Positions 46,201 through 56,019 of a DNA stretch of 64,000 nt are shown piece by piece (the first letter of the stretch is position 1; each line of letters begins with the position of its first letter). This DNA is from G965212025 sp965212025 (lineage in GTDB: Bacteria > Pseudomonadota > Gammaproteobacteria > Poriferisulfidales > Oxydemutatoraceae), in the NCBI GenBank assembly GCA_965212025.1, contig OZ243039.1, positions 1,488,001 through 1,552,000 of the forward strand, in the 5' to 3' direction. A program made the translations under genes and the position numbers. The notes under the pieces were generated by a model, which saw only the letters and a program-made list of their open reading frames with translations, was not told the DNA's origin and ran no database searches.

Positions 46201-46389
46201 GGCATTCTTGAAACCGGTCAGTTGAATGTCCAAACCCTGCGATTCCGGCTCTTGAGGGAGCAGCTCATTGCCCACACCCGGATCAATGCGATACTTGATG
46301 CCAGAGGTGCTTACCTGTCCTGCAAAACAGTTCACCACTGACTCGACGGCATTGGTCTGATAGGGTTGGATTTTGAATTTCAGTTTCAT
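43300..46389 (-). CDS. res: Type III restriction enzyme Res subunit
   Basis: 1029 residues. An SF2 helicase with Walker A METGTGKTYCYIKT near 108, DEAD-box variant LILDEPQRMEG near 232, SATHRTSRNK near 262 and motif VI-like HQEVGRGLRISVNQ near 590. The C-terminal nuclease domain has DYNPDWAISFKKG and HFVAETKGTMS near 945-965 (D...ExK). Res cleaves DNA only together with Mod after ATP-driven movement. It lies 10 bases after mod; the ATG has an AGGGGG site. Intact, although the mod gene is frameshifted, so the enzyme is probably inactive unless Mod is restored. Confidence 0.92.
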   Translation of the reverse strand: MKLKFKIQPYQTNAVESVVNCFAGQVSTSGIKYRIDPGVGNELLPQEPESQGLDIQLTGFKNADIQLTDTKILENINAVQQRQNLPLSDKLETSAGCNINLDVDMETGTGKTYCYIKTIFEMKKRYGWTKFVVIVPSIAIREGVLKSLEITAEHFTESYGKKARFFSYNSKQLHNLESFSSDAGINVMVINIQAFNATGKDNRRIYEELDDFQSRRPIDVISSNRPILILDEPQRMEGAKTLKALEKFKPLMILRYSATHRTSRNKVHRLDALDAYNQKLVKKITVSGISVNGHPDTEAYLYLESIEISKEAPVARIEMKVRQKSRIKRITKRLKKGRNLFDESKELEQYRGFVISQIDARVDTVEFTNGVTLKVGDLTGDHTETTIRQIQIREAIKAHFEKEQRLFSQGIKVLSLFFIDEVGKYRDYDQEDTKGEYARLFEEEYKQLKTDYLKKTALGNEAYRKYLSSIATGSTHNGYFSIDKKTNRLTNPKVKTRGEGAGLSDDVDAYNLILKKKERLLSFEEPIRFIFSHSALREGWDNPNVFVICMLKHSSNTISRHQEVGRGLRISVNQHGDRMDHPANVHDLNILTVVANESYQDFVTNLQREVSDSLSARPRKADEAYFTGKTITTKDETLIISPRMAKKIYRYLIKNDYTDDADQITKTYHEAKANRTLAELPPKLDPYAEQIFNLIDSVFSESQLPDVGDERRSKVNPLNENFEKKEFKELWNHINQKAIYRVEFKSKELIQNSIKVLNKDLRVTPLQYTIQKGTQRSQITDEQLKSGEGFTGTSTELEPPNGSPVHSTVPYDLLGKVTENTQLTRKTIAEILSGIEHSVFEKFKQNPEHFIAEVSRLINEQKATVIIERLSYDSTTENYNMDIFTTGQTKQNFSKDSVKLKKHIYDYAITDSKIERNFVKELDTSVEVVVYTKLPRGFLIPTPVGDYNPDWAISFKKGSVKHIHFVAETKGTMSTLELRPIEKKKIECAKKFFEKISRKVGLGHVKYDVVTNYGKLMEIVGKGAAPRRP

Positions 46390-46399
46390 AGCATGCCCC

Positions 46400-48293
46400 C
46401 TAAATGAACTTCACCCCACTACTTGGTGACATCCACTTGAAGATTTGTTCCACGTTAATTTTGACGGAGTCGGACACGAAGCCGCTATCCCGAAACACCA
46501 CACGCAGAGGTTCGGGTTTGATTCGAGCCAGTTCCTTTACCAGTGCTTCGTCTATTTCGATATCGAAGCAGGCGACCAGGGCGTTTTCGTCTACAAAGAA
46601 GACGGTCTTGCCTTGGATGGTTTCTTTGCGAATTGGCAGTGACGGATCCACCCCCCAGTCCAGTAATACCTGGAAGAGCAGATCTTCTGGATTTCGATCC
46701 GGCTTGATGTTGTCAGCGAATGTTTTCAGCTGTTTTTGGTCAATGGCATCCGGGGTGTAATAGACATTCTCCATGTTGGAGCTATCGACCTTCAAAACCC
46801 GAAAGCCGATATCTTTATTCCAGCCTTCATGACATTCGCCTTCCAGGATCTTCTTTCCAGCTCTCCTGATACGTTCTTTACTGATTTCAGCGATAGTGGC
46901 ATATCCAGCCTTGGCAGCCTCTGATTTCTGGTCGCACACTTCGGGGATCTGCACCATGATGAATTTGCGGTTGCCACCGTCTTGTGGCGTTGAGTTCCAT
47001 AACTGCGTGAGCGGTAGTGGATGAGCCGGCAAAGAAGTCCAAGCCAATATCATGATCTTGAAAATTTGCAAGCTGAAAATTCTGCTTATCAATCGGACGG
47101 GTTTAGGACCGTCAAAATATCCTTTATCGTCAAATAAAGCTTTTAACTCTTGTCTCCCTTCTTGATTGTGACCCACTTCTTGGTGAGTCCAAAAGTAGTG
47201 ATGGTACCATTCCTGGCTGAACTTTAGATAAAAATCTTTTTAATCTAGGGACGTTAGAGCCATCCTTACCAAACCAAATTTGATTGTTTACTTCCTTCTG
47301 TGCCTTCTGTTTACCCCAATAACAAACCAACTTTCTCTTTAACAGAACCAGGTGAGCAGGATTTACGACTCTACCACTTGGAGTTATGATGGGATAATCA
47401 TCCGCTTTTTTCAGAATATGTTTTTACAGTTAAGTTACCATGAAATCCAACGTTCCTCTGTGGTCGTTGATCAAAATTTTGTACCTTTCGTCAGCTTCTT
47501 CTGAACGGGGCAATCTTCCAATTTTACAAACGTTATAATCCTTTGAGTAAATTAGTATGTAATCGTGGTTTGTCGAAAGGTTCTTGGCATCATTCTTTGG
47601 CGAGAAAGCTCTTTGCCAGACAACACATGCTAAAAAATTGTTCGCACCAAAAATTTCATCACATAGTTTTTTTAGACTACTTTGTTCATTGTCATCAACT
47701 GATATAAAAATAACACCGTCATCCCTTAACACATTCCGTGCCAATTTCAATCTTGGATACATCATGCTTAGCCAATCAGAATGAAAGCGGCCATTTGAGT
47801 CAATATTTGCAACCAGGCGGTTGTCCTCCTCATCCTTTTGATTTGACCGTTTCAGAAATTCATCTGTATTTTCAGAGAAATCATCTTTGTAGATGAGGTT
47901 ATCTCCGGTGTTATATGGTGGGTCAATGTAGATCATTTTGACCTTTCCGAGGTAGGTTTCCTGGAGCATTTTTAGCACTTCCAGATTATCGCCCTCGACA
48001 AACAGGTTCTTGGTAGCATCAAAATCCACGCTTTCTTCCCTGTAGGGGCGTAGAGTCTTGGTGATTGAAGTATTGGCGGTTAGCAGGGCTTCCCTCTTGC
48101 CGGGCCAGTCGAGGTGATAGCGCTCTTGCGCGCCTTCGACGATGGATTCTGACAATTCCTGCCGAAGCTGGTCGAAGTCTATCGCCGGTTTCAGTTTGCC
48201 GTCTTTGCCTTGGACTTCGGTTACGCATCCGGGAAACCGGTCGCGAATGTAGGCAATGTTCTCTTGGGTCAGGTTGGGAGAGTGCATTTTCAT
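46400..48293 (-). pseudogene. mod: Type III methyltransferase Mod, frameshifted in the target-recognition region
   Basis: Residues 1-270 (48293 to about 47475) are intact, with SAM motif FVEGDNLEVLKMLQE and catalytic IYIDPPYNTGDN. After NDHRGT several one-base shifts follow. Pieces GNLTVKTYSEK, DYPIITPSGRVVNPAH and NQIWFGKDGSNVPRLKRFLS lie in different frames (47210-47450). One shift near 47195, where cttttg would need one more base to give FWTHQEVGHNQ, returns to the long C-terminal frame ending at 46400. At least four indels. An extra A in a six-A run (about 47412) is one of them, so homopolymer sequencing error or phase switching should be considered beside true decay. Confidence 0.8.
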
Positions 48294-48315
48294 TCTTTTC
48301 CATCTTGGTCATCCT

Positions 48316-49011
48316 TTATGTAGTGGCTTCCGATCCACTTGCAGGAAGAGGTCGGGTCAAATTTTCAAGTTCTTGTTTCAGGCCGCGTAGTTCGGCGTTG
48401 ATCGTGACTTTTTGGTTAAATTGCTTTTCTTTCCGAAGTCTGGCTTTGCATCTTTTCTGTTCCCGCTGTTTGGAACGTATTTGCTCCATCCTTCCTACTT
48501 GAGCCTGTAAGCCTTCTCCCGGGAGAGTAGGGTATGGCATCAGGGGTGCCAGAAGGTGTGCGTACAGAGATTCCAGGTCCAACACCATTGGCAGGTGTTT
48601 GCGTGACGTATCGTTTGATACCCACTCGCCTCCAAAGTATTCGCTTATAACCCACTTTGCCGAGTCAGCTTCGTTCGGTCTCTTGTACGTGGCGCTAGGC
48701 TTGACCCTGTCGTCAAAATGTAGCTCAAAGAGGATTGGCGATGGAATTGCCCGGTCAATGCAGCGAAGCACCTCTGTTTTCAGCGCGCCCTCCTTGAGGT
48801 CAATGCTGAAGATTTGAATTTCTGTAACAGCTTGCGTTCCCTTGATGTTGATGGTCTCCGGGGCGAGTTTGAATTGCCAAGTAATTCGTTCTACCTGCCG
48901 GACGAAAAGTTCCTTTACCGCAATATTGGGGCTCGCGTGCTTATAGATTTTGTTTTTGTGAAGCGTGCGACCAAAGGCGGCTTTCCTGGGGTATTCAAAA
49001 AGGGTTGTCAT
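48316..49011 (-). CDS. DUF4391 domain protein
   Basis: 231 residues, matching DUF4391: MTTLFEYPRKAAFGRTLHKN, VKELFVRQVERITWQFKLAP and the conserved TEIQIFSIDLK and DRAIPSPILFEL. A helical, Lys/Arg-rich C-terminus follows (160-225). DUF4391 proteins are regularly found between an SNF2-type helicase and the mod/res genes of type III-like restriction loci, as here. Their role is unknown. Spacing is tight on both sides (9 bases after the helicase gene, 22 before mod). Intact. Confidence 0.8.
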   Translation of the reverse strand: MTTLFEYPRKAAFGRTLHKNKIYKHASPNIAVKELFVRQVERITWQFKLAPETINIKGTQAVTEIQIFSIDLKEGALKTEVLRCIDRAIPSPILFELHFDDRVKPSATYKRPNEADSAKWVISEYFGGEWVSNDTSRKHLPMVLDLESLYAHLLAPLMPYPTLPGEGLQAQVGRMEQIRSKQREQKRCKARLRKEKQFNQKVTINAELRGLKQELENLTRPLPASGSEATT

Positions 49012-49020
49012 TATCCCTCT

Positions 49021-52000
49021 TCACTGTATTACAAGAAAGGCGACGAGCTCGAATTCATCGAGTCCTGGTATGGGGTTCAATAGCGCCGTCGTTTTGCCTC
49101 CCGAGAAGAGACTGTCGATGTCCTTTTCTTCCTTCACGTCGACTATGGAGCGAATAGCTGCGCCGAGCAGTTCGGAGTAGGCCTTCATATTTCGGCCGTC
49201 GTCGGTCTGCCTATTGAAGGGGCGGCACACCTCGTCAATGGGTTCTTCCTGACCTTTACAGCTCTTGTGCACGAGATCTAACAGCTTCTTGACCTCGGTA
49301 TGGTTGGCAACGATCTCGCCATCTTGGGCGATATAGACCAGATAGTAGGGGTGGAGCCGGTTGTGCTGGTTGACGTTCACGCCTTCATCCAGGTTTCGCA
49401 GCGCGAAAATGACGCCAGGTTTGAGACCGAGTTCCGGTTGAGCCGGAACCACCGCGTGCATGCCTTGTGGCATAAGGTCAAGGTCGCCATGCGCCTTAAC
49501 GTGGTTGAGCAAGTCCATACGGAAGTCATTCAATCCCATATCGGTGATAGAGATGCCCGTCTTCAGATCCTCAGGTTCAATAATTTCGTCCTGAAGTCGG
49601 AGTAGCTGCTCCTTGCGATAGGAGACTTCACTGCTCCGGGAAGTGAGCATATTGTCGTTGCCTGTCGCGCTGACGTCGGCGATTATCATCCGGTTTTCTA
49701 CGCGTTCCTTGAGGTTAATGTACTCATCAAGGGTTATATCGGGCCAGTAGTTGACTAATTGAATCGTTTTATTCCGGGAGCCGATACGGTCAATTCGGCC
49801 GAAGCGCTGGATGATACGAACCGGATTCCAGTGGATGTCATAGTTGATCAAATAATCACAGTCCTGAAGATTCTGGCCTTCAGAAATACAGTCGGTGCCG
49901 ATCAGCAGATCAAGTTCCTCTGTCTCATCCGGAAGTACCAGCGCTTTTTCCTTGGAATAGGGGGAGAAGAGCGTCAGTAGCGACTGAAAATCGTAACTCT
50001 TCTTCAGTGTCGATTTGGGAGCGTCCGTGCCGGTTACTTTGCCGGCATTAAGTCCTTTGTCCTTAAGGAGTCCCGACAAATTATTGTAGAGGTAATTGGC
50101 GGTATCGGCGAATGCTGTGAAGAGGAGAATCTTCCTATTGCCATTGTTAGAGGGATTTTTGATCTTATCCAGGATCTGTTTCTGGAGGTGTTGCAGTTTG
50201 GTGTCGTCCTCCGGCTTGATCTTGTTCATTGAGAACAATAGCTTGTCGATAATAGCAAGGTCAGCGGAAAGGTCACCATTCCACCGCTGCAGATCCATAT
50301 CGGCAAGTTTGACCTTGACTTTGCTGCCGATCTCAGCTTCTTCAGGAATTGACAAGTCATCCTCATCGCCCTCGAGAGTTTCTAGCCGCTCGGTCCAGTC
50401 AGTGACGCTTCCAAAACCTGACTTGCGGATGCGGAACGCACTTATTTTCGAAAGCATTTGCTCATGGTTTTTTTTCAGCCTGGCGAGCGTCAGCCTGAAA
50501 GATTCCACAGAGCTTTCAAGTCTCTTCAGGAGATTGGTGCTCAATAATGCCTGCAGGCTTCGCTCGCGGTCTGCTTGCCTCAGCTTGCCCCCCCCACCTT
50601 CTACCCGAGTGTCGTACTGCTCCTCATATTTTTGGAGGCGGCTAGGAAAGATGTAATTGATGGGGGCATAAATGGATAACTGGAGTGAATAAATCTGGGT
50701 AGCGATGTCATTAAAGCCGCCAACATCACCCCGCTCGGTTAGCGCACAACGAAATGACAAAGGCTTGAGTCGCTCCGGAAATTGCCCGATATCTTTGGTG
50801 TCGTAAAAGGCTTGGATGTGTTTTCTGGATCTGGCAATGGTCACACTGTCTAGCACTTCAAAAAAGTCAAACTCCAGAGAATCCAGAATAGTTTTGGCTG
50901 TGCGTTTTTCCGAAGGAAGCTTGACCCACTGATTGAAGACGGCTTGGGCTCGGCGGAACACTTCTTCCACGCTGCGTGTGCCGCGCAGTTTCTCACTAAG
51001 ATTTTCTGAGTCCCCTTCATACGCCAGAGCCAACTGGTTACGCAAATCATTAAATCGGTTGTTGACTGGAGTCGCAGAAAGCATCAAGACTTTAGTTTTA
51101 ACGCCTTTTAGGATGACCTCGTTCATCAATTTCTGATAGCGCGTCTCCCGGTCTTTTACAGCGTCGTTATTTCGGAAGTTATGGGATTCGTCTATAACGA
51201 CCAAGTCGTAGTTACCCCAGTTGATTCGGTTTAGCGGAATACCAAATGACTCTCCGGAGGCTCGGGAGAGATCGGTATGGCAAAGGACGTCGTAGCGAAA
51301 ACGATCCTTTATGAAGGTGTTGGTTTTCAGGTTGCCCCTGTAATTCAGCCAGTTGTCTGCGATTTTTTTAGGGCTCAGGACAAGAATCATACGATTCCGG
51401 AGTTCGTAATACTTTATGACTGCCAAGGCCGTGAAGGTCTTTCCAAGGCCGACACTGTCGGCAAGGATGCAGCCGTTGTAGGTTTCCAGCTTATTAATAA
51501 TGCCGACGGTGGCATCCCTCTGGAACTGAAAAAGCTTCTTCCAGATCTGAGTGTCTTGGTAACCGGTTCGGTCATTGGGTAGCACATCTTCGTTGATATC
51601 GCTCAGAAACTCGCTGAAGATGTTGTAGAGCATCAGAAAATAGATTCGCTCTGGTGAGTTTTCCTGATAAATTGTGGCGATATGGTCGTAAATTAAATCA
51701 GTGACATCTTCGAGCTTTTTTGGGTCGTTCCAGATCTGTTTAAAGATCTGAAGATAGGTAGCCGTAGAAGAGAGTTCATCAATACGGTTGACGATATTGG
51801 ATGCGGCATCTCCTTGCTGATATCCAAGGTCGACAGCTGTAAATCCATTCAGCGGTGCGTAGGCAATTTTCTGCTGCCCATCTTGAACGCAGGCAAACTG
51901 CTGCATTGGAGCATTGGTTTTGTTGGAGCGGAACTTGGCTTTACGCTTTATCCACTCGGCGCACTCGCGCGCTATGGCTCTCTGGGTGAGCTTGTTTTTG

Positions 52001-52284
52001 AGTTGTATTTCGAATTCGGAACCATAGAGGCTGCGCTCACGTTTCGCTTTAGGGATAAAGAATTCTCTCCGTTCCTTGCGGAGTTTGTCGGTTACTTCGT
52101 TGGGTACAAAGGTAGGAGCAGTGAAGATGAACTCAAGCGACTCGACTTTTGCGAGCTCTGACTTTAGTTCTTCATACGCGTAAATCGAAAAACAAGAGGC
52201 CGCTATTTTCAGCTTACTCTTGGGGTGCAGAGAGTCCTTCAAGTCATTGCCGAGCAGAGAATTGATATTGTCGATGAGCTTCAT
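49021..52284 (-). CDS. SNF2-family helicase with PLD-like N-terminus
   Basis: 1087 residues. Residues 1-180 resemble the phospholipase D-like region seen in such helicases (LKIAASCFSIYAYEELKSEL). The SF2/SNF2 core has Walker A ILADSVGLGKTFTALAVIKY near 278, DEAH-type VVIDESHNFRNND near 363 and motif VI IIQRFGRIDRIGSRNK near 830. It acts as a DNA translocase in restriction-type loci. The ATG overlaps the stop of the small HTH gene by four bases, and DUF4391 follows closely, so HTH, helicase, DUF4391, mod and res form one operon. Intact. Confidence 0.88.
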   Translation of the reverse strand: MKLIDNINSLLGNDLKDSLHPKSKLKIAASCFSIYAYEELKSELAKVESLEFIFTAPTFVPNEVTDKLRKERREFFIPKAKRERSLYGSEFEIQLKNKLTQRAIARECAEWIKRKAKFRSNKTNAPMQQFACVQDGQQKIAYAPLNGFTAVDLGYQQGDAASNIVNRIDELSSTATYLQIFKQIWNDPKKLEDVTDLIYDHIATIYQENSPERIYFLMLYNIFSEFLSDINEDVLPNDRTGYQDTQIWKKLFQFQRDATVGIINKLETYNGCILADSVGLGKTFTALAVIKYYELRNRMILVLSPKKIADNWLNYRGNLKTNTFIKDRFRYDVLCHTDLSRASGESFGIPLNRINWGNYDLVVIDESHNFRNNDAVKDRETRYQKLMNEVILKGVKTKVLMLSATPVNNRFNDLRNQLALAYEGDSENLSEKLRGTRSVEEVFRRAQAVFNQWVKLPSEKRTAKTILDSLEFDFFEVLDSVTIARSRKHIQAFYDTKDIGQFPERLKPLSFRCALTERGDVGGFNDIATQIYSLQLSIYAPINYIFPSRLQKYEEQYDTRVEGGGGKLRQADRERSLQALLSTNLLKRLESSVESFRLTLARLKKNHEQMLSKISAFRIRKSGFGSVTDWTERLETLEGDEDDLSIPEEAEIGSKVKVKLADMDLQRWNGDLSADLAIIDKLLFSMNKIKPEDDTKLQHLQKQILDKIKNPSNNGNRKILLFTAFADTANYLYNNLSGLLKDKGLNAGKVTGTDAPKSTLKKSYDFQSLLTLFSPYSKEKALVLPDETEELDLLIGTDCISEGQNLQDCDYLINYDIHWNPVRIIQRFGRIDRIGSRNKTIQLVNYWPDITLDEYINLKERVENRMIIADVSATGNDNMLTSRSSEVSYRKEQLLRLQDEIIEPEDLKTGISITDMGLNDFRMDLLNHVKAHGDLDLMPQGMHAVVPAQPELGLKPGVIFALRNLDEGVNVNQHNRLHPYYLVYIAQDGEIVANHTEVKKLLDLVHKSCKGQEEPIDEVCRPFNRQTDDGRNMKAYSELLGAAIRSIVDVKEEKDIDSLFSGGKTTALLNPIPGLDEFELVAFLVIQ

Positions 52285-52529
52285 CTGCCAGAGTCCTTTT
52301 TATTGCGTTCCACCGCACCGCCAGTTTTCATCCACTTATCCACTTCGTCCCTTTTGAATTTCCAAAGACGACCCATACGATGAGCAGGCATCGCGTGTTT
52401 GTTGATCCAGCGGTACACAGTGTCACTGCTGACCCCGAGGTACTTGCCTATCTCATCTGCTGATAACCAGCGGTCTTTTATCTCTGCCAATTTTCTATCT
52501 CCTGATGGGTAATAGCTCTTTCTCGCCAC
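52281..52529 (-). CDS. Small HTH (excisionase/MerR-like) DNA-binding protein
   Basis: 82 residues with an HTH_17-type fold: RWLSADEIGKYLGVSSDTVY, RWINKHAMPAHRMGRLWKFK, RDEVDKWMKTGG. Starts with GTG. As first gene of the type III-like restriction operon it could regulate expression, or be a remnant of an excisionase used for mobility. The strong SADEIGKYLGVSxxTVYRW pattern is shared by excisionases and by regulators in restriction loci. Confidence 0.8.
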   Translation of the reverse strand: MARKSYYPSGDRKLAEIKDRWLSADEIGKYLGVSSDTVYRWINKHAMPAHRMGRLWKFKRDEVDKWMKTGGAVERNKKDSGR

Positions 52530-52864
52530 GCCGGAAGTGGTGACGGGGATGCAAAGGGAGCTTTCCCAGCTCAGAACGCCTCTAATATATTCAGGCGAAG
52601 GCTAATTATCAACCGCTCTTGTCCGGATAAGGTGGTAAAAGAAGACTCAAGGATACTTGCATCGACTTTTTGCGATTCTTTGTTTGCTGCATTGGCATGG
52701 TATTCAGTGGAACCAAGTAGGCATGATTGAGAGTGAGTTCAGGCGGAATAGTTGAGTGCTTTCTATCAGGCACACGTCGTGCCTGCCGAATCGAAGCCCT
52801 CTAGGTCGTCGGTTGATGGGTAACCCCGCGGGCTCACTCGCAGCTAATGGTGTGCCTTCCGGGC

Positions 52865-52955
52865 GAATTTTGGGTCGGGTCTGGAGAAAACAGAAAATCA
52901 GGAGACAGGCAGAGAAGGAGTAGGAATGGCAGGCAGGTGTGGAGAGCCGACGGTG
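52865..52955. repeat. Left copy of a direct repeat bounding the 53-58.8 kb block
   Basis: Starts gaattttgggtcgggtctgg and includes the invariant core ggagaaaacagaaaatcagg. It matches 58823-58905 in the same orientation with about 80-85% identity. The pair brackets the DUF2188, DUF262 and GHKL genes, so it may be the trace of the ends of an inserted element. Confidence 0.75.
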
Positions 52956-53051
52956 AAGGGGAGTGCTCGGGAGGGGTGGGAAAAGGCTATAGACCTTTTG
53001 AAAACGAAGCTCACCCAAAGTAGGGAAGGTTGACGTATTCCTTGTACATCA

Positions 53052-53070
53052 CCTTCGGAGCAACCGAAGG
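53052..53070. other. Perfect 7-bp hairpin
   Basis: ccttcggagcaaccgaagg pairs CCTTCGG with CCGAAGG around an AGCAA loop, followed on the plus strand by aatatatttt. It could be a terminator for leftward or rightward transcription. It lies about 340 bases beyond the 3' end of the DUF2188 gene. Confidence 0.4.
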
Positions 53071-53408
53071 AATATATTTTCGACATTCCCGAGCCTGAGC
53101 CAAGTGCTGCTCTTTCACCCCACTACCGGAATACTAACCAGTGGATGAGTGCTCTCGACTCCACTCTTAAATCAGGGTGGGTCGTTTACGTCCACTTTTT
53201 GAAAAACACCGAATGGGTGGCGTTTTCCGAACCATTTCCCGCCAACCCAACCAGAGAAACGATTTTTCCCTCCGATTTTCCGGAACCGAACGAGGATGAC
53301 GGGTTTGCCATAAACCCGGATACTTGGAGTCGAACCACAACAACTTCACATCTGGATTTTTGGACGCCGGTTCGGTTTCCAAATCGGGCAATCAAATTGG
53401 TAAGAGCA

Positions 53409-53642
53409 TTACCCTCTAGGCGGATATGGATCGTTTCCGTGGCTGTCCTTTTCCTGGATCTCACCATCCATGCCGTGGATATAAAGCTCAGTGCTTTGGT
53501 TCCGGCTAATCACGCGAGCGGTATCAATGGCATCCTGCTTATTGTCAAAGTGGCCGCTGCTACGGGTCGCTCCGCCTCTTTTGTTATCCCAATCGCCACT
53601 GGGGTTGGGGACTACATGATGCGATGTGGGTTTGTTTGGCAT
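53409..53642 (-). CDS. DUF2188 small protein
   Basis: 77 residues with the DUF2188 pattern: HHVVPNPSGDWDNKRGG, GHFDNKQDAIDTARVISRNQ, TELYIHGMDGEIQEKDSHGN, DPYPPRG. Family function is unknown; members are small soluble proteins often encoded on islands. A strong AGGAGG site precedes the ATG, and it starts 13 bases after the end of the truncated DUF262 gene, implying one operon. Confidence 0.85.
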   Translation of the reverse strand: MPNKPTSHHVVPNPSGDWDNKRGGATRSSGHFDNKQDAIDTARVISRNQSTELYIHGMDGEIQEKDSHGNDPYPPRG

Positions 53643-53655
53643 GCTTGCCTCCTGT

Positions 53656-56019
53656 TTAATCGTGGAAATTTTCCGCCGAGATTTGCAGTATATACATCAG
53701 CCACGAATTGTTCTTGAGCAAAATAGCCCGGAGCTGTTCATCGGTCAGCCCTATATATGACTCGTGAATCAGGTTGAAAAGCTCAATGAATTTCACCAGT
53801 GCCTGAGTGTCATGAATCAAGAACTCGGTCAGAGAACCATTGTTCAGCTCCCTATAGATATACCGTACCCTAGTGTGCCGGGTTGGTTTGCCATCATGTG
53901 ATAGACCCTTCTGATTGGCAATTCTCGGAATCCATACTTTGACGAGTTCATCGGGAGCTAATCGCCTGAGCAGATGGTCCCACAGCCCCCTAAACGAGAT
54001 CAGAGCGTGCCTTGCCCGGTCGGGATTGTTACCAAGTAGGGCATCCCGCGCGCCCGTGTACATCTGAACGAACTCTGGATCAACTTGTCGTAGGAGAGCG
54101 ATGCAAAAGGATTCCCCCCGCTCCAACTCGTCGTCAAGCTGAATTTCGGTATCTTCCTCATCCCGTTCATCCAAGGGACGAAGGGTCTTGAGTGCGAGAC
54201 CAGTAGTGAAGATTTCACGGGTGGCTCCAGGCAAAATGAAGGCAGGTAGGTGCGTGATGTCCGAGACCTGACATAGCGACTCGGCCCACCTTCCATAAGA
54301 GGCCGTAGCGTTGGCTATTGAACTCTCCAGTCTTGAGATAACGGGCAACTCAATTTGGAAACGTTTACCTATGGTCTCGAAATCAATGCCTGCCATGATC
54401 TGTTCTGTGGCGGTAAGTTGCAGAGAGGCATTGGTTAGGGTCAACTTGGTGGATATCTGAAGAAAGGAAAGATCTCGTTGAAGAGATCCCAACTGGCCGA
54501 GCGAGGAAAGATCTCGTTGAAGAGATCCCAACTGGCCGAGCGAGGATTGATGAACGCCACGCAGACTTTCGACAATGCGGTTCGATGGAGTGATCTGTTT
54601 GAGCAATTCCTGCCAGCCTTGATTGGCACTGGCAAACTCCTTTGCCAGTGCTGTTGCTCCGGGCATTCCCAGGATATGGCTAATTCCCAGCTCCTGACGA
54701 CGTAAAGATTCCATCGCGGATTCCCGCCTAATCGCGCTCAGGTAAGGCGGCTCTTGGGTGAACGTATTCATGTTCTGATGGAGTTTGGTGGGGGCAGATT
54801 TCGCGGTCTTCAGACCATCGGGTATGGCTACCTTTCTTTGTGCCCCAACAGCACCGTTTTTGCCAGCTAATAAGCCTAGTTTCTGCTTGAGGGATGCAGC
54901 CCGAGCATTGATAAATGGCTCGAACGCACCGAATGAGAGATCAACCCCCGTCGGTATCAGAAGATCCTCCGCTTTCGTTCTACTCTGTTTGACCAGCCAT
55001 TGTTCAAGCGGCATATCTTGCTTGGATTTGTTCTTGGACGAATTCAGCAGATACAGATTGGCGATACCGTTCCAGTTCTCGGGGTTTTCGTAGAAAGAGC
55101 GGCCTCCCGGATTGCCAAAGTCGACGTGCGAATTCAATCTTTTCTTTCCGAAGGACGCTGCCGGATGTAAGTGGTCAATATCCAGAGACTGAATGAAATC
55201 CAGATCCGGAAACAAGAGTGCCAATATAGAAAAGCAGGAGAGGTTGTCTTTTTGGGTTTTCAGCAACCTGTCAATGAAGTCGTCGTCAAAATCGAGACCC
55301 TGTGCCGTGCTCCTGTATTCGGTGACTATTTCATCCAGTGGGAAACCCGCTGAGCTTGAAGAACCCGAGCGAATGATTTTTCGCAGATTGGTCAGCAGTG
55401 CGTCCACCTGACCGCCGAACACGTCCTTGAGCAAAGATATATGAAGCCATTGACGAATCCGCTTCCGTTCTTCCTCGTACCGAGGACTGTTGTTGATGTC
55501 CGCGTACAGACCTTGCCTTTCTTCCTTCTTGTTCCGACCTTTGTGGAAAAGATAGTAGGCAATTGGAATGGCCGTGTTTTTCGCTCTCAAGGTGGCATCG
55601 TTGAGGCCGAAGGATCGGATGAGGCGGAACACCTCCAAGATACAGATTTTGATGTCGTCCCATTCTTGATTGATTTTAGCAACTTGGTCTTCGGTGAAAT
55701 TCTTGTCCTTGAACCGCATATCCGAGTCGGAGAGCAACAAGGCTGTTTTCAACACGAAATCATGGTTGATGGAAAATTCCATGTCGGTTCCGAAACGAAC
55801 CTGTTTCACCAGATCGTCGATCTGGTGTCTAGCATCCTTTTTCCAAGTGGTCACAGAGATGGACATCAACAGATCGGAGAACGCGAGTGGTGTTCCGCTG
55901 TGGTTGGTACGGATGAAGATATCAAGGACGGGATCAACGGACTGATTGGTTTCGTTGTAGAAGTGGGTGGTACTGTCCGGACGAATAGCGAAATACAACC
56001 AGGTGAGAGCCTTCGTGCG
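53656..56019 (-). pseudogene. DUF262/HNH protein lacking its N-terminal domain
   Basis: A frame of 788 codons, open from a TAG at 56020-56022. Its first recognisable part, VLDIFIRTNHSGTPLAFSDL, is the middle of a DUF262 domain; the N-terminal PxYQR and DGQQR motifs that bind nucleotide are absent and I do not find them in any frame up to 56190. An HNH-like region follows (IDHLHPAASFGKKRLN near 275). From about 480 there is a long C-terminal region resembling the pPIWI-associating nuclease family (GLWDHLLRRLAPDELVKVWI, GKPTRHTRVRYIYREL). No ATG near the 5' end; TTG at 55998 is the first start-like codon. A 13-residue tandem duplication lies near 490-515. Probably truncated, but the remaining 2.3 kb is undamaged, which is odd for an old pseudogene. 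Confidence 0.65.
54466..54543. repeat. Two perfect 39-bp tandem repeats inside the DUF262 C-terminal gene
   Basis: The unit begins ggaaagatctcgttgaagag and occurs at 54466-54504 and 54505-54543 without a mismatch. It encodes SSLGQLGSLQRDL twice (followed by a similar SFLQ). The perfect identity means a recent duplication that keeps the frame, lengthening a predicted helix by 13 residues. Confidence 0.95.

Larger units (their letters stand above)
52530..53408. other. Gene-poor stretch containing the left direct repeat and a hairpin
   Basis: About 880 bases. It should hold the promoter of the leftward type III operon near 52550-52650 (AT-rich). The left copy of a 90-bp direct repeat lies at 52865-52955. 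A perfect hairpin lies at 53052-53070. No frame here resembles a known protein family. Confidence 0.45.

Noticed and set aside
48065..48502. A 145-codon plus-strand frame
   Set aside because: Lies antisense across the mod start and the DUF4391 end, both of which show family motifs.
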